From positions 1-23,479 of the forward strand of contig JACQUN010000095.1 in assembly GCA_016210285.1 (NCBI GenBank): a stretch of DNA of 23,479 bases, given 5' to 3'. This stretch comes from Chloroflexota bacterium. GTDB lineage: Bacteria; Chloroflexota; Dehalococcoidia; UBA1127; JACQUN01. Positions 1 through 6,514 of this stretch are shown here, piece after piece (positions within the stretch are counted from its first letter, which is position 1; every line of letters starts with the position of its first letter). Below the pieces are notes generated by a model. That model was not told the origin of the DNA, did not search any database, and saw only the letters and a list, made by a program, of their open reading frames with translations. A program made the translations under genes and the position numbers.

Positions 1-60
1 CTCGTGGTGAGCTTGTCGAACCATGAGCGGCTCACCCTTCGACAAGCTCAGGGTGAGCGG
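1..60. repeat. Dispersed TCGAC-type hairpin repeat, copy at window start
   Basis: This stretch carries the core words GTGGTGAGCTTGTCGAACCA and CCTTCGACAAGCTCAGG in the same order as the larger repeat at 18166-18302. It is a shorter or degraded member of that family, probably continuing beyond the left edge of the window. It has no coding potential. Such sequences are non-coding, hairpin-forming dispersed repeats; mobility is inferred, not shown. Confidence 0.7.
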
Positions 61-415
61 ATTTAGATGACGCTGATTTATGATAGTAGGTACTAGTGTC
101 CCAACTCTGAAGTTCGTTGAATAAGTAGCGTGGTTCGACAGGCGCACCACGAACGGAGGTTTATTCCCACCCGTTCGGCCTGAGCTTATCGAAGGCCACC
201 CGAATAATGCATCGTCTTTCTGAGACGGGACACCTGGACCCAGAGACCACGCATCACATGCGTAGGAAGAGGCCGGCTGGCGATGCAGCTCCCACCTGTG
301 AGCGCAGGCGGGCCGGACTCGCACCCCATCTTTACTGTTCTGCCAGGAATCGGACCGCCAGGGCGTCTCGGCTCACCGGGAGATGGAAAGGAGTTCAGGA
401 AGGGAAACCTCACCC
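61..415. other. Non-coding stretch with a degraded repeat copy
   Basis: No credible gene is visible. Positions 131-154 hold TGGTTCGACAGGCGCACCACGA and 180-196 hold CTGAGCTTATCGAAGG, both diverged versions of the TCGAC hairpin repeat. The rest (about 198-415) shows no RNA gene, no obvious hairpin and no recognisable coding frame. It lies just downstream of the ABC ATPase gene, so a partner ATPase or permease gene does not follow immediately. Confidence 0.55.
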
Positions 416-1402
416 CTACTTCGCCCACTCGTAGCGGACCTCGTTGTAGCAGGCCGCCTGGTGCCCCTGCTCCTTCTCTTGCAACGGTGGCTTCGGATTG
501 AGACGGCAGATGTTGGTGGCTTTGGGGCAGCGCGGCAGAAACGGGCACTGCTCCGGGAGGTCCACCAGGTTCGGCGGGCTGCCCCGCATGGGATGGAGCG
601 TGGCGGTGGGGTTGTCCACCCGCGGCAGGGCCTGGAAGAGGCCCCAGGTATAGGGGTGGGAGGGGTGTCGAAAGAGCGCCTTGGTTTCAGCATACTCCAC
701 CAGGCTCCCTGCGTACATCACAGCCACATCCTCCGCCATCTGGGCAATGACCCCCAAGTCGTGGGTGATCAGGAGGATAGAGGCACTGCGCTCCCTCTGG
801 AGGGCTCGCAGCCGCAGCAGGATGTCCGCCTGGAGGGTCACGTCCAGGTTGGAGGTGGGCTCGTCGGCAATGAGAATCTCGGGTTCAAGGGCCAGGGCCA
901 TGGCCAGCATCACCCGTTGCGCCATTCCGCCACTGATCTGGAAGGGATACTGGTCAAGCACGTGTTTCGGGTCAGGGAGCCCCATGTGGTGGAAGAGCTC
1001 CGCAGCGACCCCGCGCGCCTGCTTCTTGGACATCTGGGTGTGGGCCAGGAGCACCTCCTCCACCTGGGAGCCCACGGTAAGGGTAGGGTTGAGCGCAGCC
1101 TGCGCGTCCTGGAAGACGGTGGCGATCTCTCTGCCTCGGATGCGGCGCACCTCCTCATTGCTCATGGACAGGAGGTTTTGGCCCTTGAAGAGCACCTCTC
1201 CCTGGACAATCCGGCCAGGGTAGGGCACCAGCCGCAGGATGGAAAGGGCGGTGACCGTCTTCCCTGCGCCGCTCTCCCCCACCAGGCCCAAGATCTGCCC
1301 CTGGTGGAGAGTAAAGCTCACACCGTTGAGGGCCTTCACCACGCCCTCGCGAGTGAAGAAATGGGTGTGGAGGTCTCTAACTTCCAGAATCGGCTGCGCC
1401 AC
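416..1402 (-). CDS. ABC transporter ATP-binding protein, OppD/DppD (oligopeptide/dipeptide) type
   Basis: The product is a 328-residue cytoplasmic ATPase that would power import of di/oligopeptides or related solutes. The Walker A motif GESGAGKT is at about 42-49, the Q-loop at Q98, the signature ISGGM at 156-160 and Walker B ILIADEP at 176-182. The C-terminal third is the oligopeptide-transporter extension, with HPSHPYT and four spaced cysteines (C-x5-C-x6-C, then CY near the end), the pattern proposed to bind an Fe-S cluster in DppD proteins. The length is normal. The start is GTG at 1402, preceded by GGAGGAG. It overlaps the 3' end of the PHP gene by 26 bp, so the two are probably cotranscribed. 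No permease, binding protein or OppF partner is present nearby, so the substrate cannot be given. Confidence 0.93.
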   Translation of the reverse strand: MAQPILEVRDLHTHFFTREGVVKALNGVSFTLHQGQILGLVGESGAGKTVTALSILRLVPYPGRIVQGEVLFKGQNLLSMSNEEVRRIRGREIATVFQDAQAALNPTLTVGSQVEEVLLAHTQMSKKQARGVAAELFHHMGLPDPKHVLDQYPFQISGGMAQRVMLAMALALEPEILIADEPTSNLDVTLQADILLRLRALQRERSASILLITHDLGVIAQMAEDVAVMYAGSLVEYAETKALFRHPSHPYTWGLFQALPRVDNPTATLHPMRGSPPNLVDLPEQCPFLPRCPKATNICRLNPKPPLQEKEQGHQAACYNEVRYEWAK

Positions 1403-2084
1403 TGGCGCTCCTCCCCTTGCCTGCGAGCACGCTGGCCTGCCAGGGGGCCCGCAGGGCCACCGGACGGAAACGCCCCCCCTTGATCTCCCGGATCAGGTCT
1501 GAGAGGCTCCCTATGGGGGCCTCGAACTCGGTGGCGAAGGTGCCGATGTCCTCCCACCGATGCGCGTCGCTGGCCCCCGTGCCCTTGAGCCCGAACCGCT
1601 TGCCAATCTCATGGGCAAAGGCGTTCTCACGGGCAGACCCACGCCCGTTCATCACCTCCACCGCGTCGGCCAGGGGGAAGACGATATTCTCGCACGCCCG
1701 CCGCACCATGCCGTCGTAGGAGATCTCATCCCGCGCTTCCTCCTCGCGATACTTGCGCCGGTAGGGGTGCGCCACCACCAGGACCCCCCCGGCCCTGTCC
1801 ACTAACTCCTTGACAAAGGAGGCGCGGTGCATCCCGAAGATGTAGCGGTCCACACCAAAGGCCAGCAGATGCCCCTCCTCCGTGGTCACCTCGCAGCCCG
1901 GCAGGACCAGGAAGTTGAACCGACGGGTCAGTGCCTCCGCAGTCTCGGCATCCCAGAAGCCGTCGTGCTCGGTGAGACAGATCCCGTCCAGCCCCACCTC
2001 CCTGGCCCTGCCAATCAGTTGTTCCGGTTCAAGAAAACTGTCGTCTGACTTGGGATAGGTATGGGTGTGCAGGTCAATGAGCAC
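1377..2084 (-). CDS. PHP-domain metal-dependent phosphoesterase
   Basis: This 235-residue protein has the four PHP metal-binding motifs: DLHTHTY near the N-terminus, LTEHDG at about 39, VAHPYR in the middle and GASDAHRWEDIG near the C-terminus. The family includes histidinol phosphatases, polymerase-associated PHP domains and nucleotide or oligoribonucleotide phosphatases; the substrate here is unknown. The frame stays open upstream to 2171, but I chose the GTG at 2084 because GGAGGT lies 6 nt before it and the conserved HTH motif begins a few residues later. The last 26 bp overlap the downstream ABC ATPase start. A TATAAT box at 2199-2204 could drive the pair. Confidence 0.88.
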   Translation of the reverse strand: MLIDLHTHTYPKSDDSFLEPEQLIGRAREVGLDGICLTEHDGFWDAETAEALTRRFNFLVLPGCEVTTEEGHLLAFGVDRYIFGMHRASFVKELVDRAGGVLVVAHPYRRKYREEEARDEISYDGMVRRACENIVFPLADAVEVMNGRGSARENAFAHEIGKRFGLKGTGASDAHRWEDIGTFATEFEAPIGSLSDLIREIKGGRFRPVALRAPWQASVLAGKGRSASGAADSGS

Positions 2085-2198
2085 CCGCTGACCTCCCACA
2101 GCTTTCAGGAATAACGGCTCTAGTTTGGCACCCTGTCTAGGGGAAGTCAAGAAGCATGCGTACAGGAGCACAGGCTCCCTTTGTTCCTCCCGGCAGTG

Positions 2199-2204
2199 AT
2201 TATA
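2199..2204 (-). promoter_or_regulatory. Candidate -10 box for the PHP/ABC genes
   Basis: A perfect TATAAT reads on the minus strand about 115 nt upstream of the chosen PHP start. I see no convincing -35 hexamer at 16-18 nt spacing, so this rests on the -10 alone. Confidence 0.45.
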
Positions 2205-2249
2205 TCCCGCCAGGGGAGAGCAGGGGTCTGCGGGGAGGGCTTGAAAGGG

Positions 2250-2255
2250 TATACT
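2250..2255 (+). promoter_or_regulatory. Candidate -10 box (TATACT) for the OsmC gene
   Basis: TATACT lies 34 nt before the OsmC start. The same hexamer precedes three other genes in this window (4309, 12171, and 21090 on the minus strand), and the 21090 copy has a good -35. The -35 here is weak. Confidence 0.45.
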
Positions 2256-2289
2256 GGGGCTATCAGTGCTCTGTCGAAGGAGGCATCAG

Positions 2290-2733
2290 ATGGCTGCTAT
2301 CCGCGAAGCCCACGTCACCTGGGACGGTGACTTGATGTCGGGGAAAGGCGCTGTCAGCACCAGAACCACCAAGGCTTTCGCATCGTTGCCCGTCTCGTGG
2401 GCGTCACGCACCGAGTCCCCAGAGGGGCGAACCAGCCCAGAGGAGCTGCTGGCCGCAGCGCATGCCAGTTGCTTTGCCATGGCTCTTTCGGCCGGGCTGG
2501 GCAGGGCGGGAACCCCGCCCCAAAGGCTGGAGGTGAGCGCTGCGGTCACCTTCGACCGGGTCGGCGGAGGCTGGAGGGTCGTCTCCAGCGCCCTGAAGGT
2601 GCGCGGCCGGGTGCCGGGCATAGACGAGGCTGCCTTCCGAAAGGCCACCGAAGGCGCCAAAGACGGCTGCCCAATCTCCCAGGCGCTCAAAGGCAACGTG
2701 ACACTCAGCGTCGAGGCAGCGCTGGAGACGTAG
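2290..2733 (+). CDS. OsmC-family peroxiredoxin
   Basis: The 147-residue product is the normal size for OsmC/Ohr thiol peroxidases, cytoplasmic enzymes that reduce organic hydroperoxides with two cysteines. The two catalytic Cys contexts are visible: AAAHASCFAMAL (first half) and DGCPISQAL (near the C-terminus). The sequence around the first Cys and the GCPIS motif resemble OsmC more than Ohr. The start is ATG at 2290 with AAGGAGG ending 6 nt upstream; an in-frame GTG at 2266 is possible but would put that Shine-Dalgarno inside the gene. It is a single-gene unit ended by the hairpin at 2739-2775. Confidence 0.93.
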   Translation: MAAIREAHVTWDGDLMSGKGAVSTRTTKAFASLPVSWASRTESPEGRTSPEELLAAAHASCFAMALSAGLGRAGTPPQRLEVSAAVTFDRVGGGWRVVSSALKVRGRVPGIDEAAFRKATEGAKDGCPISQALKGNVTLSVEAALET

Positions 2734-2738
2734 GACCA

Positions 2739-2775
2739 CTGAGCTGGCTGGGGCTTTGGGCCCCAGCCAGCTCAG
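2739..2775. terminator. Bidirectional hairpin between convergent OsmC and CapA genes
   Basis: A perfect 16-bp inverted repeat (CTGAGCTGGCTGGGGC and its complement) flanks a 5-nt TTTGG loop. It starts 6 nt after the OsmC stop and lies about 57 bp beyond the CapA stop, so it can serve both convergent genes. There is no long U-tract on either strand. Confidence 0.75.
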
Positions 2776-2831
2776 CCACCTGCCCTGGCAGCCAGCAGTG
2801 TGGACGCGCGAGACCCCGTGTCTCTGGACGT

Positions 2832-4163
2832 TTATGGTGTGATATACCCCACGTTGTCCTTGATGCGCACCTCTGCCCCGAACGGGGCGCAGAGCTGGCG
2901 CATCCGCTCCAGGGTCTTGGGCCCAGCCTCGGCGTCGGCCAGGACGGGGCGCCCCCGCTGGGAGCGCGGCCTCCTCATGCCCAGGTCAACGGGGTACAGG
3001 CGTATCCCCTCGAGCCTGCCCTGGCGGAACTCGTTGACGGCGATGGCACTCTCCGAGTAGATGGGGTCGGCAGCAAACCCTTTCGGGTTCTCCGTTGTAC
3101 CGCTCCGGGCCTCAAAGAAGTCAGCCGGGGTGTTGTCATACCCCAGGCCGAAGCGGGTATAGGCGTCCTGGGGGATCCGGTGGATGGTCTCATTCTGGAA
3201 GATGAGGTGCCCCAGGCTGTAGTAGATAGGCTTCCCCTTGTAGATCTCAATCCCCCGCAGGTGGTGGGGGCCGTGCCCAGCGAAGATGTCCACCCCCTCG
3301 TCAATGCAGCGGTGGGCGAACTGTACCACGAAGTCGGCGGGGTCCCAGCGGGTGCGGCCGCTCTCATGGTTGTGGAGGCTGAGCACCACCCAGTCGGCCA
3401 TGCGGCGGGCTTCCCGCACCCATCGGAGGATGTCTTGCATGTCACGCTGGTTTGGGCCAGTGCGAACTCCAAACTCCTCCCCCAGCGCAAACTTGCGGTC
3501 CAGGAAGTAGAGCTCGGTGTCGCCTTCCTGGGGCTGAGGCCCCGCGAAGCCGAAACGCCGGCGGTACTCCTTCTCCTCCTCAAAGCCCAACGCTGTGCTG
3601 ACGCGCCGCAGGTCCTCCAGGGCCCTGCGGTCCACGCTGTAGGTCACCTGGTGGCCCAGGGCGCTGACCCCGGGCCGGCCGTGCATGTCGGAGCGCTGGT
3701 CTGCGGCACGGCCCTGCTCCATGATGGTGGATGTCACGGAGAGGAGCGCCACCCGGCCTCTCGGGGTATCAAGATAGGCCGGCGCCCGAGCCTCGGCCAG
3801 ATTGCGACCGGTGCCGCAGTGGACCAGGCCCGCCTTGTCCAGATTGGCGATGGTGGTCAGCAGCCCCACCTCGCCCCAGTCGTAGGCGTGGTTGTTGGCG
3901 CAGGAGACTATCTTGAAGCCCATCCACTTCAGCTCCTCCAGGTTGGAGGGGTGGGAGGCGGTGTAGGTCCCGCCTGTGACGGCGGGGGTGCCCTCCCACT
4001 GATGAAACAGCATCTCCAGGTTGGTGTAGGCGACGTCGGCTCCGCGCAGGAGCTTGACCAGGGCCAGGAAGCGGTCCTCCCGGAACACCGACATCTTCCG
4101 CGTGATCATGGAGTCCCCGGTGGTCGCCAGGGCAAAGCTCCCGCTCTCTGCTTCGAAGAGCAT
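2832..4163 (-). CDS. CapA-family (poly-gamma-glutamate synthesis protein-like) metallophosphoesterase-fold protein
   Basis: This 443-residue protein matches the CapA/PGA_cap family: TTGDSMI near residue 14, a DVAYTNLEM segment, VSCANNHAYDWG, LSLHNHESGRTRW, GVDIFAGHGPHHLRGIEIYKG and PIYYSLGHLIF. These Asp/Asn/His motifs form the presumed metal site of a calcineurin-like fold. In Bacillus CapA takes part in capsule polymer synthesis, but orphan homologues without capB/capC, as here, have no settled role. No signal peptide or membrane segment is visible. The start is ATG at 4163, just after AAGGAGGGGG; an upstream in-frame start at 4214 is less likely. The gene is monocistronic. Confidence 0.88.
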   Translation of the reverse strand: MLFEAESGSFALATTGDSMITRKMSVFREDRFLALVKLLRGADVAYTNLEMLFHQWEGTPAVTGGTYTASHPSNLEELKWMGFKIVSCANNHAYDWGEVGLLTTIANLDKAGLVHCGTGRNLAEARAPAYLDTPRGRVALLSVTSTIMEQGRAADQRSDMHGRPGVSALGHQVTYSVDRRALEDLRRVSTALGFEEEKEYRRRFGFAGPQPQEGDTELYFLDRKFALGEEFGVRTGPNQRDMQDILRWVREARRMADWVVLSLHNHESGRTRWDPADFVVQFAHRCIDEGVDIFAGHGPHHLRGIEIYKGKPIYYSLGHLIFQNETIHRIPQDAYTRFGLGYDNTPADFFEARSGTTENPKGFAADPIYSESAIAVNEFRQGRLEGIRLYPVDLGMRRPRSQRGRPVLADAEAGPKTLERMRQLCAPFGAEVRIKDNVGYITP

Positions 4164-4192
4164 GTTCCCCCTCCTTGCTTGGTTCGCCCCTG

Positions 4193-4198
4193 ATTGTA
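4193..4198 (-). promoter_or_regulatory. Candidate -10 box (TACAAT) for the CapA gene
   Basis: TACAAT on the minus strand lies about 30 nt upstream of the CapA start. The same hexamer precedes queF and the M20 gene. No good -35 is seen. Confidence 0.4.
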
Positions 4199-4308
4199 CG
4201 CACCGAGGCCCCAAAAAAGAAGCCCCGGCCGAGGATGGGTCAGGGAGTGTTTCGCCTGGGACCGCCCCCGTGCTCCTGATGGGGCTAGTCCCCGTACCAG
4301 AGGGGGGC

Positions 4309-4314
4309 TATACT
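4309..4314 (+). promoter_or_regulatory. Candidate -10 box (TATACT) for the cNMP-patatin gene
   Basis: TATACT lies 63 nt before the ATG of the phospholipase gene. The -35 region is poorly matched. If used, it would also transcribe the downstream NTPase-cyclase gene. Confidence 0.4.
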
Positions 4315-4377
4315 ACAGAGGCCTGAGTCTCACATAGGAGGGCCGGGGAGTGGCTTTGGGTCCCGCCGGGGGCGCGC

Positions 4378-6396
4378 ATGGACCTTCAGCAGCTTAGCCT
4401 GGAGAAGAACTCCTTGTTTTCGGGGCTCACCCCCCGCGAACTGGGGGAGCTCGCCGCTCATCTCATACCCCAGGAGTTCTCCGAGGGGGCAATCCTCTTC
4501 CGCGAGGGAGAGCCTGGTGACCACCTGTACATCGTAGAGTCGGGTGTGATAGGCATTTACCTTGGGCCCCAGGAGGGCCAGCCGACTCAGATCGGCACGG
4601 TGGGGAGTGGCGGTTGCGTCGGGGAGATGAGCATCCTGACAGGAGAGCCACGGTCGGCAACGGCGAGAGCCCTGACCCCGCTCAAACTCCTGAGCATGTC
4701 GGGCCAGGACTTCCTCGTCCTGACCAGGGCGTCGCCAACGGTGTTGCTGAACGCCAATCGCATCTTGTCCCAGCGGCTTCACCAGACGAACAAGGCCGTC
4801 GTCCAAAGGCCAGGCCAGATCTTTGCCCTGATGGGTTCGTTACCTCTTCCCGCTGCCCAATGGCTGGCCACTCACTTGGCCCTGGCCCTGGCGGCGATTG
4901 GTGGGAAACCCACCCTGTTGCTGAACCTGATGCCTCCGGTCCCAGGAGTCCCCGGCCTGCCCCACACCCTCTCCTTGGACCGTTTTCTCGCCTCTCCGGC
5001 AGGGAGCTCCCCACCAGGCGATGGGGTGTCACCTTCGGAGCGGGTCCTATCCGTTGCTCCAACCACGTGGCAGGGGGAGCTCATCCAAAGTGAGGACATG
5101 GAGCCACTGGTTCTGGCGATGGACAGAGGGCTGCGGCAGGCAGAGTACACGGTGGTCAACACGCTGGGCCTTGCCCCCGATACCTTTTCCAGCCTTTGGC
5201 AGGGGGTCCACCCTGACCTGCTGAAGCGCATTGCCAAGGTGCTCTGGGTCGTGGAGGATACTTCGTATCTGACCAACCACGGACGCTATGCCCAGCGCCT
5301 GAGGGAGGGCCTGAGTTTGCCCGCGGAGAAGGTGCTGTGGCTTGTGGTGTCCCCGGCGGGCCCCAGGCCCTCGCAGGGGGTGCGAAAGAGGTGGGAAAAC
5401 CTCCTGGGTGGCAGGGTGGTGGGGGTGGTTTCCGTTGACGGCTCCCGGACGCAGACGGAGAACCTCCAGGTTCCGTGGGAGCGGGGCCCCTTGTGGGCGT
5501 CCTGCCTGGAGGCTGCGCGGCACTGCTGTGAGAAGACCATCGGGTTAGCCTTCGCTTCTGGGGGGGCCCGCGCAGTCGCGCAGTTGCGGGTCCTGCAAGG
5601 GTTGGAAGCCCTGGGGCTTCCCGTGGACTACTGCGCTGGCACCAGCGCAGGGGCCTTGGTCGGCAGCCTGTGGGCCCTGGGCAACAAGCCCGATGCTCTG
5701 CTGGGGGCGACACAGCACCTGCTCCGCTCCTGGCAGCTTCGCCAGGTGTTTCTCCCTGCCCTGCCGCGCAGATCGCTGCTCTGGGGGCGTGGCCTTCAAC
5801 GGCTGGTGCATCGTCTGCTGGGCGACAACTCCTTCGCCGATACCATTGTCCCCTTCTCGGCGGTGGCTGCCGATACGTCGGGCGGGCACAGCGTCGTGCT
5901 CCAGGATGGGCTGCTGTGGCCGGCAGTGGTAGCGAGCTGCTCCGTTCCTGTGATCTTTCCGCCAATGCGTCATCAAGGTGGGTTCCTGGTGGATGGCAGC
6001 CTTATGGAACCGGTGCCCTGTGCGACCCTCCGCCGGATGGGAGCTGACCTGATCATCGCCTTGAACACCAACTGTACGAAGCAAGACATAGCCCTCTGGC
6101 AGGAGCAAGGGCTTCTGCCAGAGGTTCCGCCGGAGCGCACGGGGGAGACGAAGCGGTTCCCCAACCTTCTGAGCACTTCGGTGAACGCCTTCGCCGCAAT
6201 GGCTGCTGAGATCGCAACCCAGTCCACACTCGGAGCAGACCTCAGCATTCGGCCCCGCTTTGCCACCTGGAGCTGGTATGACACCAGCAAGGTCCAAGAC
6301 TTCATACAGGCGGGAGCCGTGGCTGTGGAGGAGGCAGCCCAGGAGCTGCGGCGGCTCCTGCCCTGGTTGGGCCAGCAGTGTCCTGTGTTGGAGTAG
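4378..6396 (+). CDS. Cyclic-nucleotide-binding domain / NTE-type patatin phospholipase
   Basis: The 672-residue protein has three parts. Residues about 12-125 are a CRP-type cNMP-binding domain with an intact phosphate-binding cassette (VGEMSILTGEPRSATA, with G82-E83 and R92). Residues about 145-385 resemble the degenerate MinD-like P-loop region found in NTE-type lipases (GQIFALMGSLPLP). Residues about 388-600 are a patatin lipase: oxyanion loop ASGGAR, nucleophile elbow GTSAG with S423, and the DG dyad VDGS with D539. It probably hydrolyses phospho- or lysophospholipids when a cyclic nucleotide binds, as in eukaryotic NTE and mycobacterial homologues. There are no clear TM helices. The start ATG has only a weak GGGGG before it. 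A nucleotide cyclase gene follows 118 nt downstream on the same strand, suggesting that it supplies the ligand. Confidence 0.93.
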   Translation: MDLQQLSLEKNSLFSGLTPRELGELAAHLIPQEFSEGAILFREGEPGDHLYIVESGVIGIYLGPQEGQPTQIGTVGSGGCVGEMSILTGEPRSATARALTPLKLLSMSGQDFLVLTRASPTVLLNANRILSQRLHQTNKAVVQRPGQIFALMGSLPLPAAQWLATHLALALAAIGGKPTLLLNLMPPVPGVPGLPHTLSLDRFLASPAGSSPPGDGVSPSERVLSVAPTTWQGELIQSEDMEPLVLAMDRGLRQAEYTVVNTLGLAPDTFSSLWQGVHPDLLKRIAKVLWVVEDTSYLTNHGRYAQRLREGLSLPAEKVLWLVVSPAGPRPSQGVRKRWENLLGGRVVGVVSVDGSRTQTENLQVPWERGPLWASCLEAARHCCEKTIGLAFASGGARAVAQLRVLQGLEALGLPVDYCAGTSAGALVGSLWALGNKPDALLGATQHLLRSWQLRQVFLPALPRRSLLWGRGLQRLVHRLLGDNSFADTIVPFSAVAADTSGGHSVVLQDGLLWPAVVASCSVPVIFPPMRHQGGFLVDGSLMEPVPCATLRRMGADLIIALNTNCTKQDIALWQEQGLLPEVPPERTGETKRFPNLLSTSVNAFAAMAAEIATQSTLGADLSIRPRFATWSWYDTSKVQDFIQAGAVAVEEAAQELRRLLPWLGQQCPVLE

Positions 6397-6406
6397 GGGC
6401 CTATGC

Positions 6407-6424
6407 CAGCCCCCTTTGGGGCTG
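6407..6424 (+). terminator. Small hairpin between the patatin and cyclase genes
   Basis: CAGCCCC and GGGGCTG form a 7-bp stem around a CTTT loop, 10 nt after the patatin stop. There is no T-tract, so it is more likely an attenuator or mRNA-end stabiliser than a full terminator. Confidence 0.35.
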
Positions 6425-6514
6425 TTCTGGGAGCTGCCCCAGGGCGCGGCGCTTTAGCCGCTGGCTCAGGCGCTGGCTCACGACGACCTGGGTCTGCCTT
6501 GGGAGGGGAATGCA

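Noticed and set aside
383..1483. A 366-codon open frame on the plus strand
   Set aside because: It lies opposite the OppD-type ATPase, whose motifs are unmistakable on the minus strand. Its composition is that of a reverse-complement artefact.
2397..4193. A 598-codon open frame on the plus strand opposite the CapA gene
   Set aside because: It is the antisense shadow of two GC-rich genes (OsmC end and CapA). It has low-complexity Gly/Ala/His-rich composition, no family resemblance and no ribosome-binding site.
5545..6297. Long open frames on the minus strand across the patatin gene
   Set aside because: They are antisense to the conserved patatin domain, with no recognisable motifs.
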